Origin: Bacteroides faecium
Lineage (GTDB): Bacteria > Bacteroidota > Bacteroidia > Bacteroidales > Bacteroidaceae
Reading direction: 5' to 3'
Length of the DNA stretch: 64,000 nucleotides
Assembly: GCF_012113595.1 (NCBI RefSeq)
Contig: NZ_CP050831.1
Coordinates: 5,828,001-5,892,000 of the forward strand
A model generated the notes under the pieces. That model did no database searches. It saw only the letters and a list, made by a program, of their open reading frames with translations, and was not told the DNA's origin. Made by a program: the position numbers and the translations under genes. Shown piece by piece: positions 26,488-34,521 of this stretch. Every line of letters starts with the position of its first letter. Position 1 is the stretch's first letter.

Positions 26488-27611
26488 GCTTCCCCCCCTC
26501 TCAGTTCCAGCCGTATGCATTTCGTTGTCAATAACAGTTCGTAATGGTCGCCATACAGCAAGTTCAGTCTTTGCCTGATTCGCTCCAGCCCCCTGCCCTC
26601 AGAGAGGTCAAGTTCCGGACAAAGACAAGTGAATATAACCGTGCCCCTCTCCGCTTTCAAATGGATTTTTAAGGAAACTGGAGCCGACAATTGCCGCTCG
26701 TGCAGCAACTTTACGACATACTGCACAAAAGGGATGAAAAGCAAAGGCGGAACCAACATTCTGTTCACTTCTCCTTCCGAAGTAAGTTCATAGTTCAATC
26801 TCGCCGATGCCCCCTGTTCCAATGTCAGATAATTGGTGAGGAAAGCTATTTCACTGCTAAGAAGCACTTTCTGCCGGCTACAATCATAGAGTTGGTAACG
26901 AAGCAACTGGCTCAACTTCATCAGCATTTTCGACGCCTTATCCGGCTCGTTCAATGTCAGTTCTCCCGAATGATGCAAGGTCTTGAAGAGGAGTTCCGGA
27001 CTGACTTGTTCTTTCAGTTGCTCCACTTCGGAAAGCACGTGGGCTTTCTCCATTTGCGAGACACGCTGATGGTCTATCATCCATTCTTTCAGGAGCACGG
27101 TCATCGTTCCGCCTATAATGCAAAGTGTCGACAGTATAAAAGAAGAGATATAATCCATTATCATGGGGACTGAAAAGTAGGAACCCCGTGCATGGAGTTC
27201 CGGCCAGTAAGAATAAGCCATATATTCCACTATCATCTGTATCAACAGCGCAATTATCATTGCAGCAGAGAGTAAGAATGAATAGGCGATATAACGCCTT
27301 TTCAGCAGGAATTTCGGGAACAGCCAAAAGAGGTTCATACAGACGACAACAACATAGGTGAGCAGGTAGATGAAAGTAAATATATAAATCCACGCGCCCA
27401 ATATCTCCCGGTAGTCCATAAAAATAATAAAGACCTGATTGAAAGAGATAGTGCCCAGCACCATAATGAGCATCAGATACCGTACCCACCGGAATTCCGG
27501 ACTGACGAGTAATTTATATAAAAAGGCAGAGTCATTACCTGTTGCAATATTGCTTGTTGCCATTGATTCGGTTGCCATACGCTTTATTGAGGGATTTATT
27601 GAGGAATTCAT
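26484..27611 (-). CDS. Degenerate LytS-type histidine kinase (predicted pseudokinase)
   Basis: 375 residues with the same layout as the downstream kinase: four transmembrane helices, then a His_kinase-like region. The key positions are lost. The H-box reads VSPELLFKTLHH where the family has NPHFLFN, so the phosphoacceptor His is Glu. The N-box reads PFVQYVVKLL where PFVENAxKH is expected, so both the catalytic Glu and the Asn that binds Mg-ATP are gone. The G-box is partly kept (GRGLERIRQRL). The frame is intact over its full length, so it is likely maintained as a non-catalytic partner or sensor for the adjacent kinase. Confidence 0.85.
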   Translation of the reverse strand: MNSSINPSIKRMATESMATSNIATGNDSAFLYKLLVSPEFRWVRYLMLIMVLGTISFNQVFIIFMDYREILGAWIYIFTFIYLLTYVVVVCMNLFWLFPKFLLKRRYIAYSFLLSAAMIIALLIQMIVEYMAYSYWPELHARGSYFSVPMIMDYISSFILSTLCIIGGTMTVLLKEWMIDHQRVSQMEKAHVLSEVEQLKEQVSPELLFKTLHHSGELTLNEPDKASKMLMKLSQLLRYQLYDCSRQKVLLSSEIAFLTNYLTLEQGASARLNYELTSEGEVNRMLVPPLLFIPFVQYVVKLLHERQLSAPVSLKIHLKAERGTVIFTCLCPELDLSEGRGLERIRQRLNLLYGDHYELLLTTKCIRLELRGGEA

Positions 27612-27656
27612 TGTTACCGGAATCAGCTATTCCCAGCGTACACGGTTTCCCGGGTA

Positions 27657-27664
27657 CGAAGATA
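27657..27664 (-). promoter_or_regulatory. -7-like box for the kinase operon
   Basis: The minus strand reads TTATCTTCGTACC, with TATCTTCG one base from TAnnTTTG. The same 13-mer occurs upstream of the neighbouring receptor gene (30203-30210). Confidence 0.5.
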
Positions 27665-27698
27665 AAGCTTTTTCCGGTAAGGTTTCTATACCATTTGG

Positions 27699-30176
27699 CT
27701 AAAATTCAAGTTTATAACTCACATTTGTCAGTACTGTGGAGCTATCGCTGACATCAATCTTTCCGGTTTTCACGTTATATTCATGTCCGTAGTACTCTTT
27801 CGCTCCGGTAAAGTTCAGTCCTTTTACGGCAAACTCATGGGATACTTTCTTCTTGTTGATACGGTAGCTGACGGTGTAGTTGCCGATAAGCATGGGCGAA
27901 TATTGTTTGGAGAAGGCTCTTGTCTCGTCATACTGTACTTCTTTGTCGGGGTGGCTCATCGTTGCTTCCACGTTAATCGGGGAATAGCGGTCGCCGCCCT
28001 GCAAAGTCAGTTTCAGGTTGACGCTAAGGATATTCTGTTTGTTGCGTCCCAACATCCATTCTTTGCCGACAAGTCCGTTGATGACATAGTTACGGTTAAA
28101 CTTCGTGTTGTACCATTTTCCGTCGCCACCACGGTAGCGGGAATCGAACAGGGAGCCGGAAATCATGTAATAAAGCCCTTTCTCCAGAAAGCGTTCGAGG
28201 GTGATGTCGATTCCGATGTTACGGCCTTTTCCTTTGTTGACAAGGGCGTCTTCCACGTAGAAGTCAGAGCGGCTGAGCACGGAATAAGAGCTGTCCGCCA
28301 TGACAGGGACGTCGTGCAGGAATTGGATATACGGTTCTATTTTCAGATTCATACGGTCGGAAATCTTGTAACCGAAGGAGAGCATGATGTGCTGGGCTTT
28401 CGTGAAGTCGAGGTCTTTGTTGACGGACTTGTCGCCTGTGCTTTTCGTCTTTACAAAATAGACGTCCATTTTTTCCATGCGGCTGTACATTCCGTAGGCC
28501 AAGGCGAAAGTAGCTTTCGGGGTGGCTTGCCATTTCAGACCGGCACGGGGTTCGACAGACCATTGATTGTTCAAGGTCAGAAATTGTCCGTAGATACCGG
28601 CGTTGAGAGTCCAGCGGTCGCCCAGTCCGACAGAAGAGCTGTTGTAGGCGGAAATCAAGCTCGTATTGCCGTCACCTTGGGAGACGGTTTCCAGCAGATG
28701 GGCTTCATAAGGGGCGATGGCGAGATTCATATTATAGAACATGGCGTTGTAGGTGAAGCCAGTTTTATTGGTGAACCGGTTACTGAATTTACGGTTGAAG
28801 GTACTGGTCAGTATCAGGTTGGCATGTTTCGATTTCAAGTCCATATAGGGAGTGGTTTCCAAAGCATGGTTGAACATGGATGCCCCGCCGTCCAGTTGCG
28901 AGTAGGTGGCGGCAACGGTTGTTTTCAGTGATGCGTCGCTATTGAAGAAATAGCGGTGGCTGATACCGCCGGCTGCCATATACTGCTTGTCGCGTGACTC
29001 GCTACGGTCGCCAAGATACTCCCATTTTTCTGTATTCTTCTCCATGTCGCTCTTGAATTTGTCAATCAGGCTGGTTCCCCAGATAGAGAAAGTTCCGGCT
29101 TTCTGCGTCGGGAAGTTAAGTTTGAAGTTCAAGTCCTGATAGTCCATCGTTCCACCGTCAAGATTGAGCAGTCCGGTGGTGGAGTAACGGTAGTTGAAGA
29201 TATACGATGCTTTATGTCTCTTGCTCAAAGGACCTTCGGATGCGACGTCAAGACCCATGATTCCTACCTGGATGGTATTTTCGTTCTTCTGGTTGTTTCC
29301 ATTGCGCAGCTTCATGTCGAACACGCCGGATACGGCATTTCCATATTCCGCCGGGAAAGCTCCGGTGAAGAAATCGGAATTTCCGAGTACCTGCGAGCTA
29401 AGAGAAGAAAGGATTCCCCCGCCTAAGGTGGCAATATCCGCAAAATGATTCGGGTTAGGGATTTCTACGTCTTCCAGTCTCCATTGCAACAGATGGGGAG
29501 CATTGCCGTGAATGGAAATTCCATTCGAGGAAACGCTGGGAGCTACTCCGGCAAAAGAGGAAACCAAGCGTGCAGGGTCGTCAAATCCGCCTGCATAACG
29601 GCTTGCCTCTTCCACGCTCAACATGCGTGCTCCGGTGGTAGCCATTTTGTTCATCGCCTCTTCTTTGTTTGTCCGGGCACGGACTACTACTTCATTCAGT
29701 TCGTTCACACTCTCTTTCAGAGGTATCTCCAAGTAGATTTCTTTGGCAGAAGTCACCAATATTTCCCTAAAAACCCCTGTTTCATATCCCATAAAAGCTG
29801 CCTCTACCGTGTGTCGTCCGACAGGGACTTGCCGGATGGCGAAACGTCCGAGACTGTCCGTTGTCGTCCCCATCCCTTCTGTGCCTGCCAGCTTCACCGT
29901 AGCATACGGTATAGGATACTTCGAGTCTCCGTCGACTACAATCCCGCGAATCGTCTGCACGGGGCGGCTTTTCCGTTCCGATGTCTGCCCGAAAGCAGCT
30001 ACGGACACCAATAAAGCAATTAATAAGAGTATCCACCCTCCATAACGATACATCTTCCGTGTGAGTTCTTCGCTCAACACTCTTTCCAATGTTTTAAGCA
30101 CTACCCCACATTCATCTACTGATACTCCCGAACGGGTTGCTATCTTCTCCAACAACATAGTTTTATTCATCTTCAT
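27699..30176 (-). CDS. TonB-dependent receptor with HU-like N-terminal extension
   Basis: 825 residues. Residues 1-41 (MNKTMLLEKIATRSGVSVDE and onward) resemble the N-terminal helices of HU-type DNA-binding proteins. A signal-like hydrophobic stretch follows (WILLLIALLVSVAAFGQ), then a carboxypeptidase-regulatory domain (IRGIVVDGDSKYPIPYATV), a plug and a beta-barrel ending in YKLEF. A second in-frame ATG at 30053 (MYRYGGW) would give a normal signal peptide without the HU-like part. There is no SusD partner. The two kinases and LytTR gene downstream suggest a regulated uptake or sensing system. The ligand is unknown. Confidence 0.82.
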   Translation of the reverse strand: MKMNKTMLLEKIATRSGVSVDECGVVLKTLERVLSEELTRKMYRYGGWILLLIALLVSVAAFGQTSERKSRPVQTIRGIVVDGDSKYPIPYATVKLAGTEGMGTTTDSLGRFAIRQVPVGRHTVEAAFMGYETGVFREILVTSAKEIYLEIPLKESVNELNEVVVRARTNKEEAMNKMATTGARMLSVEEASRYAGGFDDPARLVSSFAGVAPSVSSNGISIHGNAPHLLQWRLEDVEIPNPNHFADIATLGGGILSSLSSQVLGNSDFFTGAFPAEYGNAVSGVFDMKLRNGNNQKNENTIQVGIMGLDVASEGPLSKRHKASYIFNYRYSTTGLLNLDGGTMDYQDLNFKLNFPTQKAGTFSIWGTSLIDKFKSDMEKNTEKWEYLGDRSESRDKQYMAAGGISHRYFFNSDASLKTTVAATYSQLDGGASMFNHALETTPYMDLKSKHANLILTSTFNRKFSNRFTNKTGFTYNAMFYNMNLAIAPYEAHLLETVSQGDGNTSLISAYNSSSVGLGDRWTLNAGIYGQFLTLNNQWSVEPRAGLKWQATPKATFALAYGMYSRMEKMDVYFVKTKSTGDKSVNKDLDFTKAQHIMLSFGYKISDRMNLKIEPYIQFLHDVPVMADSSYSVLSRSDFYVEDALVNKGKGRNIGIDITLERFLEKGLYYMISGSLFDSRYRGGDGKWYNTKFNRNYVINGLVGKEWMLGRNKQNILSVNLKLTLQGGDRYSPINVEATMSHPDKEVQYDETRAFSKQYSPMLIGNYTVSYRINKKKVSHEFAVKGLNFTGAKEYYGHEYNVKTGKIDVSDSSTVLTNVSYKLEF

Positions 30177-30202
30177 GACTTATTCTGTTTTTTATTTCGG
30201 TA

Positions 30203-30210
30203 CGAAGATA
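30203..30210 (-). promoter_or_regulatory. -7-like box for the TonB receptor
   Basis: The minus strand reads TTATCTTCGTACC, the same 13-mer as at 27657-27664. A TTTG further upstream is about 24 bp away, a little too far for a standard -33 element. Confidence 0.45.
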
Positions 30211-30428
30211 AGGGACAGGACAGTGCACGTTTTTCAAATGAGACGAACGGGCTTTGTTTGTAGACAAGATACGGGATTGGCAAGACATTTATTATTCTTT
30301 TTCACGACTGCTTCTTTTATGTTACTGCATCAGAAATGAATGAAATTGTACGGAAATGAATGAAAATTTGTTTTCAATTACTGATTCATATAAGTAGAAC
30401 ATGAACTTTTGACTCATAAATTTCACCA

Positions 30429-30910
30429 GTTTCACCTTATCTCTGAAACATCGATGAATAAGGAGATAGCGGGTGAAAGCGTAGAAAAAATCAAGGGGAA
30501 ATCTCCCGTTATTGCTTTCACCTTTCAAATTTATTTAACCGATTGCTGAACATATAGAGCCACCGTACTGAATATATAGATTCAATGCGGTAAGTATATA
30601 GATACAATGTGTTGAATATACAGTTCTACCAGCTCAAGTGTTAGTAGATGAAACTCAAGGTATTAACACCTGACGTCCAGGCTATTAATACCTGATGGAT
30701 TATCTGTTAATACCTGACAATGGATTTGCTATAAGCATATTTTCATTAGCTATAATCATATCCGGATTAGCTATAATGATATTGTTTTTAGCTCAAGGGA
30801 TATTTTGAAAAGACAAGGTGAAACCGAGAATGTTCTGTTTTACCAGAATTTTTCACTTGCTTTCACCCGCTATCTCCTTATTTATCGGCATTTCGACAAT
30901 CAGGTGAAAT
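30429..30910. repeat. Inverted-repeat-bounded, gene-free element
   Basis: AATAAGGAGATAGCGGGTGA and the next four bases (30457-30480) form a perfect 24-bp inverted repeat with 30859-30882, extending to about 28 bp with one mismatch. A looser match including TTTCACC extends the arms to roughly 50 nt (30429-30480 and 30859-30910). Each arm can itself fold because it carries TTTCACC and GGTGAAA. There is no open reading frame inside. It could be a MITE-like or REP-like element. Confidence 0.7.
30547..30806. repeat. Degenerate 21-22-bp periodic array of about 12 units
   Basis: Units start at 30547, 30569, 30591, 30613, 30635, 30657, 30679 and 30701 (22-bp steps), then 30723, 30744, 30765 and 30786 (21-bp steps). 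Three subtypes occur in blocks: TGAATATATAGA-like (units 1-4), TATTAATACCTGA-like (units 6-8) and TTAGCTATAATxATAT-like (units 9-11). The spacing is about two helical turns. Confidence 0.65.
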
Positions 30911-31375
30911 CGATGAACAGCAATGAGCTTATAGTGGCATTTACGATACTTTATTGATTAAGAAAGAGGTAAGTTACGCAGTATTCCGCTATCGAATGAT
31001 TTAGGACTCCACAGTTTAGCTCAAAATCATGAGAAAATGAATTAAACTTTGGTACGGTTTCCCTGCTACAAAACAAATTTCGATATGTAAGTCAAAAAAA
31101 TCCTTTTTAATTGGCTATACAAAGAAAATAATGTATTTTTATAGCATATTGTATAGTTTATTTTATACTATATATGTATGTATCTAATATTCAAACACAT
31201 AAAATAGAATATATACATTTACCTTACATAAATAAAATAATAAAGCAAAGTCAACATTAGATTTAGACATGAAAACATATCAGACAAAAAAGGGAACCAA
31301 ACTTCCCTCTCTATACGAGAATAAATTAGGTATATCGAAGTTTGCACCAACAATAATAACGATAATACTTAGAGA
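30911..31375. other. Very AT-rich gene-free stretch before array 2
   Basis: No convincing gene. It contains TATAGT/ACTATA dyads near 31150-31175. A 45-codon frame at 31269-31406 runs into the first attC-like site and starts just after ACATTAG, a possible cassette-left end. I could not assign it to any family. Confidence 0.4.
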
Positions 31376-31418
31376 AAATAACAGCGGGATTCCGCTGATA
31401 GCATAACGTTATCCACAT
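31376..31418 (+). repeat. attC-like site 0 at the left end of array 2
   Basis: AAATAACAGCGG-GATT-CCGCTG forms a perfect 6-bp hairpin (31382-31387 / 31392-31397), and the site ends GTTATCCA (31408-31415). TTATCCA is the inverted complement of TGGATAA after the following gene (32054-32060). Confidence 0.65.
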
Positions 31419-31430
31419 AAAAAAATAAAA

Positions 31431-32042
31431 ATGAATACTGAAAAAGAAATATTTATATCAATAATAGAAACTTGCACAGAAAAGAAAATCGTTAATCTAA
31501 GCAAGAAACTGGAAAAGAAATGTTCATTCGAGAGTGGCAACGATGCTGAAAACTTATGCCATTTAGCTTATTACCTTTTTGTTTATGGGCATGAGGAAAA
31601 AGCTCTTGCAGTCTGCAATCTCACCCACGACATTTCCTTTCCTGGAAAAAGAAAATTTGGAGTGTGGAATTTTATTTTAAACATCTGGGGGCTGGAAGTT
31701 TACCTTCTACAAAGGCGAGGAAATGTAGAAGCAGCCATGGCACGTATAAAAGCAATAGACAACATACAAATGCAACCCATCGGGATTTTTGCTGAGAATG
31801 AAGAGAAACATCGGAATTTTGAAAACCAACGAAGAGGTAGATTTACTTATCCTAATGTTTTAAGGCAAAAGGAAATTGAAGCCAGTAGCAACAAGCAAAT
31901 TGCAAACGAATGGAGATTTATTGCTCTGTTTACTATGCTTGGTTATGGTGTTACAGGACTTTATCCTAACTTGGTCGAACACTGGGAAGAATTGAAACAT
32001 GATATAGATGAATATGTCGCAATTCTCTCAAATTCAAAATGA
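31431..32042 (+). CDS. Helical repeat protein, orphan immunity candidate (DUF6707-like)
   Basis: 203 residues, all helical, with a TPR-like segment (CHLAYYLFVYGHEEKALAVCNLTH). The layout resembles the Bacteroidetes family I recall as DUF6707, but this is not certain. There is no signal peptide or transmembrane helix. The gene is bounded by the inverted 7-mer TTATCCA / TGGATAA, which marks it as the first full cassette of array 2. A single-domain soluble protein in a run of unrelated immunity-type genes suggests protection against an incoming toxin. No toxin is encoded nearby. Confidence 0.65.
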   Translation: MNTEKEIFISIIETCTEKKIVNLSKKLEKKCSFESGNDAENLCHLAYYLFVYGHEEKALAVCNLTHDISFPGKRKFGVWNFILNIWGLEVYLLQRRGNVEAAMARIKAIDNIQMQPIGIFAENEEKHRNFENQRRGRFTYPNVLRQKEIEASSNKQIANEWRFIALFTMLGYGVTGLYPNLVEHWEELKHDIDEYVAILSNSK

Positions 32043-32050
32043 GAAGTCGA

Positions 32051-32110
32051 AAATGGATAACAATCGCCAAACCGCCTAAGTTCGGTTAGCCGAAACACAT
32101 TATAATAAAT
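32051..32110 (+). repeat. attC-like site 1
   Basis: TGGATAACAA, then AACCG (32070-32074) pairing with CGGTT (32083-32087), then ACACATTATAATAA. TTATAATAA at 32100-32108 is the exact complement of TTATTATAA at 32680-32688, after the following gene. Confidence 0.65.
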
Positions 32111-32124
32111 ATAATCAATGAATT

Positions 32125-32688
32125 ATGGCAAGATATGAATTAGGAGCAATTTATAAAATGAATGGAAAAAATGGAATTGTTTATTATGTGAGACTTCTGA
32201 CTAAAGATTGTTACGGAGTTTTTGCGCCATTGCAAGGTGGATTAAACGACGAAACATTTTCTAAAACACCTTATCGTCTCTATTTCGTTTGTAATTCTTT
32301 TCCTGTGAAGCGAGGTGTATGGGAAAAAATCCTGCCATCTCTTGATAAGACTGATATAAAACGTTGGAAACGTCCTGACCGTTTAGCCAATTTTGCCAAT
32401 TTCAACAGGAAATTATTTCTTGAACAATGCCTAGTCTACCATGAAGATGGGAATCTCTACAAATGTGAAAGTAAAGAGATATTTATAAAACTGGTGAAGT
32501 CTGGGATGATTTCAAATATCTTCAATAGACATGAAAATATACCAGCCTTTTTAATGAGTTATTATGAAGATTATCCGAATAACTATATTATAGAGAAAAA
32601 ATTTATTCATACTGGAACTTCCGAATACCAAAAAGAACAATTAGAAGTTCTGAATGAATTAGGATTTGATACTAAAGAATTATTATAA
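32125..32688 (+). CDS. Imm26-like protein
   Basis: 187 residues. The N-terminal 80 residues (MARYELGAIYKMNG, YYVRLLTKDCYGVFAPL) resemble the beta-rich opening of immunity protein 26 (PF15428), where a YELG-x-I start is followed by a strand pair. The match is by eye and moderate. The stop codon TAA lies inside the right-hand cassette repeat (32680-32688). It is a cytosolic protein, and no cognate toxin is seen. Confidence 0.55.
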   Translation: MARYELGAIYKMNGKNGIVYYVRLLTKDCYGVFAPLQGGLNDETFSKTPYRLYFVCNSFPVKRGVWEKILPSLDKTDIKRWKRPDRLANFANFNRKLFLEQCLVYHEDGNLYKCESKEIFIKLVKSGMISNIFNRHENIPAFLMSYYEDYPNNYIIEKKFIHTGTSEYQKEQLEVLNELGFDTKELL

Positions 32689-32737
32689 CAAGCACCTGCA
32701 CTGCCTAATGGCAGCAAGCTGCAACACATTATCGGTC
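32680..32737 (+). repeat. attC-like site 2
   Basis: TTATTATAACAAGCACC, then CTGCC-TAAT-GGCAG as the central hairpin, then ACACATTATCGGTC. TTATCGGTC (32729-32737) is the perfect complement of GACCGATAA (33264-33272). Confidence 0.7.
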
Positions 32738-32757
32738 AAATAATAAAGCAGAAAAAA

Positions 32758-33264
32758 ATGAAACTAAGAGAAGAAATAGAACCTAAAATTATTCAAATAG
32801 AAGAAATATGTCCGCAAGTATCGAGGTTACTACGTGGGTATGATAGTGAAAAGGACAATAAATGTTTGGATATAATAAAGAAACTTTCTGAATTAACTCA
32901 CAAAGTTATTACTAAAGATATTCTTTCTGAATATATGGAAGATGACTCTATTTGTATGGTTGCTCTTAGGCTTTCAATAGGGACTCCACCATTACTCCAT
33001 ATTCCATTATCGTGTGACGAACTTCTTGAAATCATACAAAGAATACATTCTAAGAATTATGTCGAATATAAAGTTAAGGCTTTTCCTGAAGATGAACTTT
33101 GGTGGGTTCTGTCACACGATTATTATGTTCCGTTATTGGAAAAAAACATGGAATTATCAGAACCTTCGCTTATTCGTGAAATGCTATATCAAGAAACTGT
33201 ATTTGACAGTTTGCGGTATAAGCCGGAAGAAGTACTTGAAAAAATTTTAGGTGTAATGAAATAG
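32758..33264 (+). CDS. Unknown orphan-immunity-type protein
   Basis: 168 residues, mostly helical, with a central acidic and tryptophan-containing segment (FPEDELWWVLSHDYYVPLL). No family is recognised. The ATG at 32758 follows the left cassette end by 20 nt. The TAG stop at 33262-33264 overlaps the right cassette end. Flanking 9-bp perfect inverted repeats make this one of the clearest cassettes. The role is unknown, and immunity is inferred from the company it keeps. Confidence 0.65.
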   Translation: MKLREEIEPKIIQIEEICPQVSRLLRGYDSEKDNKCLDIIKKLSELTHKVITKDILSEYMEDDSICMVALRLSIGTPPLLHIPLSCDELLEIIQRIHSKNYVEYKVKAFPEDELWWVLSHDYYVPLLEKNMELSEPSLIREMLYQETVFDSLRYKPEEVLEKILGVMK

Positions 33265-33324
33265 ACCGATAACAAACAGCAAACCGACTGAACAAAGCGG
33301 AACGCTGCCAAACCATTATCCGCA
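33264..33324 (+). repeat. attC-like site 3
   Basis: GACCGATAACAAACAGC, then a central ACAGC...GCTG pairing, then CCATTATCCGCA. TTATCCGCA (33316-33324) is the perfect complement of TGCGGATAA (33558-33566). Confidence 0.7.
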
Positions 33325-33343
33325 ATAAACAAAGAAAACAGAT

Positions 33344-33556
33344 ATGGAAAAAGAAAAGAAAATCGAAGAAGCCAAACAGGTATTAAAAAAAATGCTTGTT
33401 GACGAGTACAATATAAAATCAGCCGACCAGTTTTTCTCTACCGAAGGCGAGGTAATGGCTGAAATATACGAGAGTATGAAAATTGAACAAGAAAATTTTA
33501 ATCTTACAGACGACGAATTAAATAGTCTTTTAGATTCAATTTTCGATGAAATGTAA
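33344..33556 (+). CDS. Small acidic helical protein
   Basis: 70 residues beginning MEKEKKIEEAKQVLKKML, strongly charged and predicted all-helical, with an acidic C-terminus (LDSIFDEM). No family is recognised. It occupies its own cassette between perfect 9-bp inverted repeats (33316-33324 and 33558-33566), which supports it being a real gene despite its length. A small toxin-neutralising protein is possible, but nothing in the sequence shows this. Confidence 0.6.
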   Translation: MEKEKKIEEAKQVLKKMLVDEYNIKSADQFFSTEGEVMAEIYESMKIEQENFNLTDDELNSLLDSIFDEM

Positions 33557-33557
33557 A

Positions 33558-33583
33558 TGCGGATAACACGCAGATTATCCATA
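33558..33583 (+). repeat. Shortened attC-like site 4
   Basis: TGCGGATAACACGCAGATTATCCATA: the two outer half-sites are joined with almost no central hairpin (26 bp). The right half TTATCCAT matches TTATCAAT (the complement of ATTGATAA, 34426-34433) at 7 of 8 positions. The frame that starts at 33557 reads through this site, so the next gene should start at 33596. Confidence 0.6.
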
Positions 33584-33595
33584 AATAAGATTAAT

Positions 33596-34465
33596 ATGCA
33601 AATACATGAAGCTGAGACAAATAAATGCAAGAAAAAATTAATGTTTGAATCGAATGAATTTGAACAGGGAATAGAATTTGCTCTTGCTAATGGTTGTGAT
33701 GGTTTGCAAATAAGGAACACTTTTGGTGCAGCGATGGACTTCAGACTTTTTGAAAAAGTTGCCAATCAAATAGTATTCTTATCCATAACCGGCATAAGTC
33801 CTATCCATATCACAAATTTTGAATACATATACTCTTTTCAAAAGTTAGAAACTTTATATTCTGAGGAAGTGGATTTACCTATAGATTTTAAAAGATTTGG
33901 TGCACTCCAAAACATTGGTATCGTATATAATAAGAACTTCCAAAACTTAGATAAATTGAAGCACTTGAAAAGTGCCGTTATTCGCAAATTCTCAGGACAA
34001 GACCTGCGACTGTTCTCTAATTGGGAGTCTATAAAGGTATTACACATATATCAATCAAAAATAGAAAGTTTACAAGGTATAGCAGAACTAAGATATATTG
34101 ATACTTTAGTTCTGGCACATAATAGGAAACTGAAAGATATTAGCAGTATTAATCAGTTAAACTATGTAGCAGATCTTTCATTTGAAAAAAATAGTGGCTT
34201 ACGTGACTATTCCGAATTAGCAAATAACCAAAGTGTTCATGGTCTTTTTATATCAGAGTTGGACAATCTGGAGTTTATCAAGAGCATGGAGTCTTTAACA
34301 TCATTCCGTTTTTGGAATTGCAAAGATGGAAATTTGTTTCCATTATTAGAAAGTCCTACATTAAAAAAAGTATGCTTTACTCCTAATAAGAAACATTATT
34401 CGCATACAATGGAGCAAATTAATAGATTGATAACAAACACCTCAATCGCCCAAAATGGCGATTAA
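33596..34465 (+). CDS. Leucine-rich-repeat protein
   Basis: 289 residues from the ATG at 33596 (MQIHEAETNKCKKK). An ATG at 33557 in the same frame lies inside the cassette repeat and is unlikely. From about residue 80 the protein is a series of irregular 20-22-residue leucine-rich repeats (KVLHIYQSKIESLQGIAEL, DTLVLAHNRKLKDISSI). There is no signal peptide, so it is intracellular, unlike internalins. LRR proteins occur among polyimmunity genes. The last residues (TNTSIAQNGD) are encoded by the following repeat site, suggesting that the original stop was replaced on insertion. Confidence 0.7.
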   Translation: MQIHEAETNKCKKKLMFESNEFEQGIEFALANGCDGLQIRNTFGAAMDFRLFEKVANQIVFLSITGISPIHITNFEYIYSFQKLETLYSEEVDLPIDFKRFGALQNIGIVYNKNFQNLDKLKHLKSAVIRKFSGQDLRLFSNWESIKVLHIYQSKIESLQGIAELRYIDTLVLAHNRKLKDISSINQLNYVADLSFEKNSGLRDYSELANNQSVHGLFISELDNLEFIKSMESLTSFRFWNCKDGNLFPLLESPTLKKVCFTPNKKHYSHTMEQINRLITNTSIAQNGD

Positions 34466-34484
34466 CTGCCGAACATTATCGACT
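34425..34484 (+). repeat. attC-like site 5
   Basis: GATTGATAACAAACACC, then AATCGCC-CAAAAT-GGCGATT as a perfect 7-bp central hairpin, then GAACATTATCGAC. TTATCGAC (34476-34483) is the perfect complement of GTCGATAA (35087-35094). Confidence 0.7.
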
Positions 34485-34521
34485 ATAAACAAAAAAAAAG
34501 AATTGTAAAATATAAGTAAAT

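Noticed and set aside
27783..28931. 382-codon plus-strand open frame opposite the TonB receptor
   Set aside because: It is the antisense shadow of the receptor gene, has no recognisable domain or ribosome site, and the minus-strand protein matches a known family along its whole length.
30547..30806. CRISPR array
   Set aside because: The units have no constant repeat separated by unique spacers. The whole 21-22-bp unit drifts in three subtypes, and no cas gene is present.
31269..31406. 45-codon frame before array 2
   Set aside because: It runs through the hairpin of attC-like site 0 and matches no family. It is kept only as a remark in the spacer entry.
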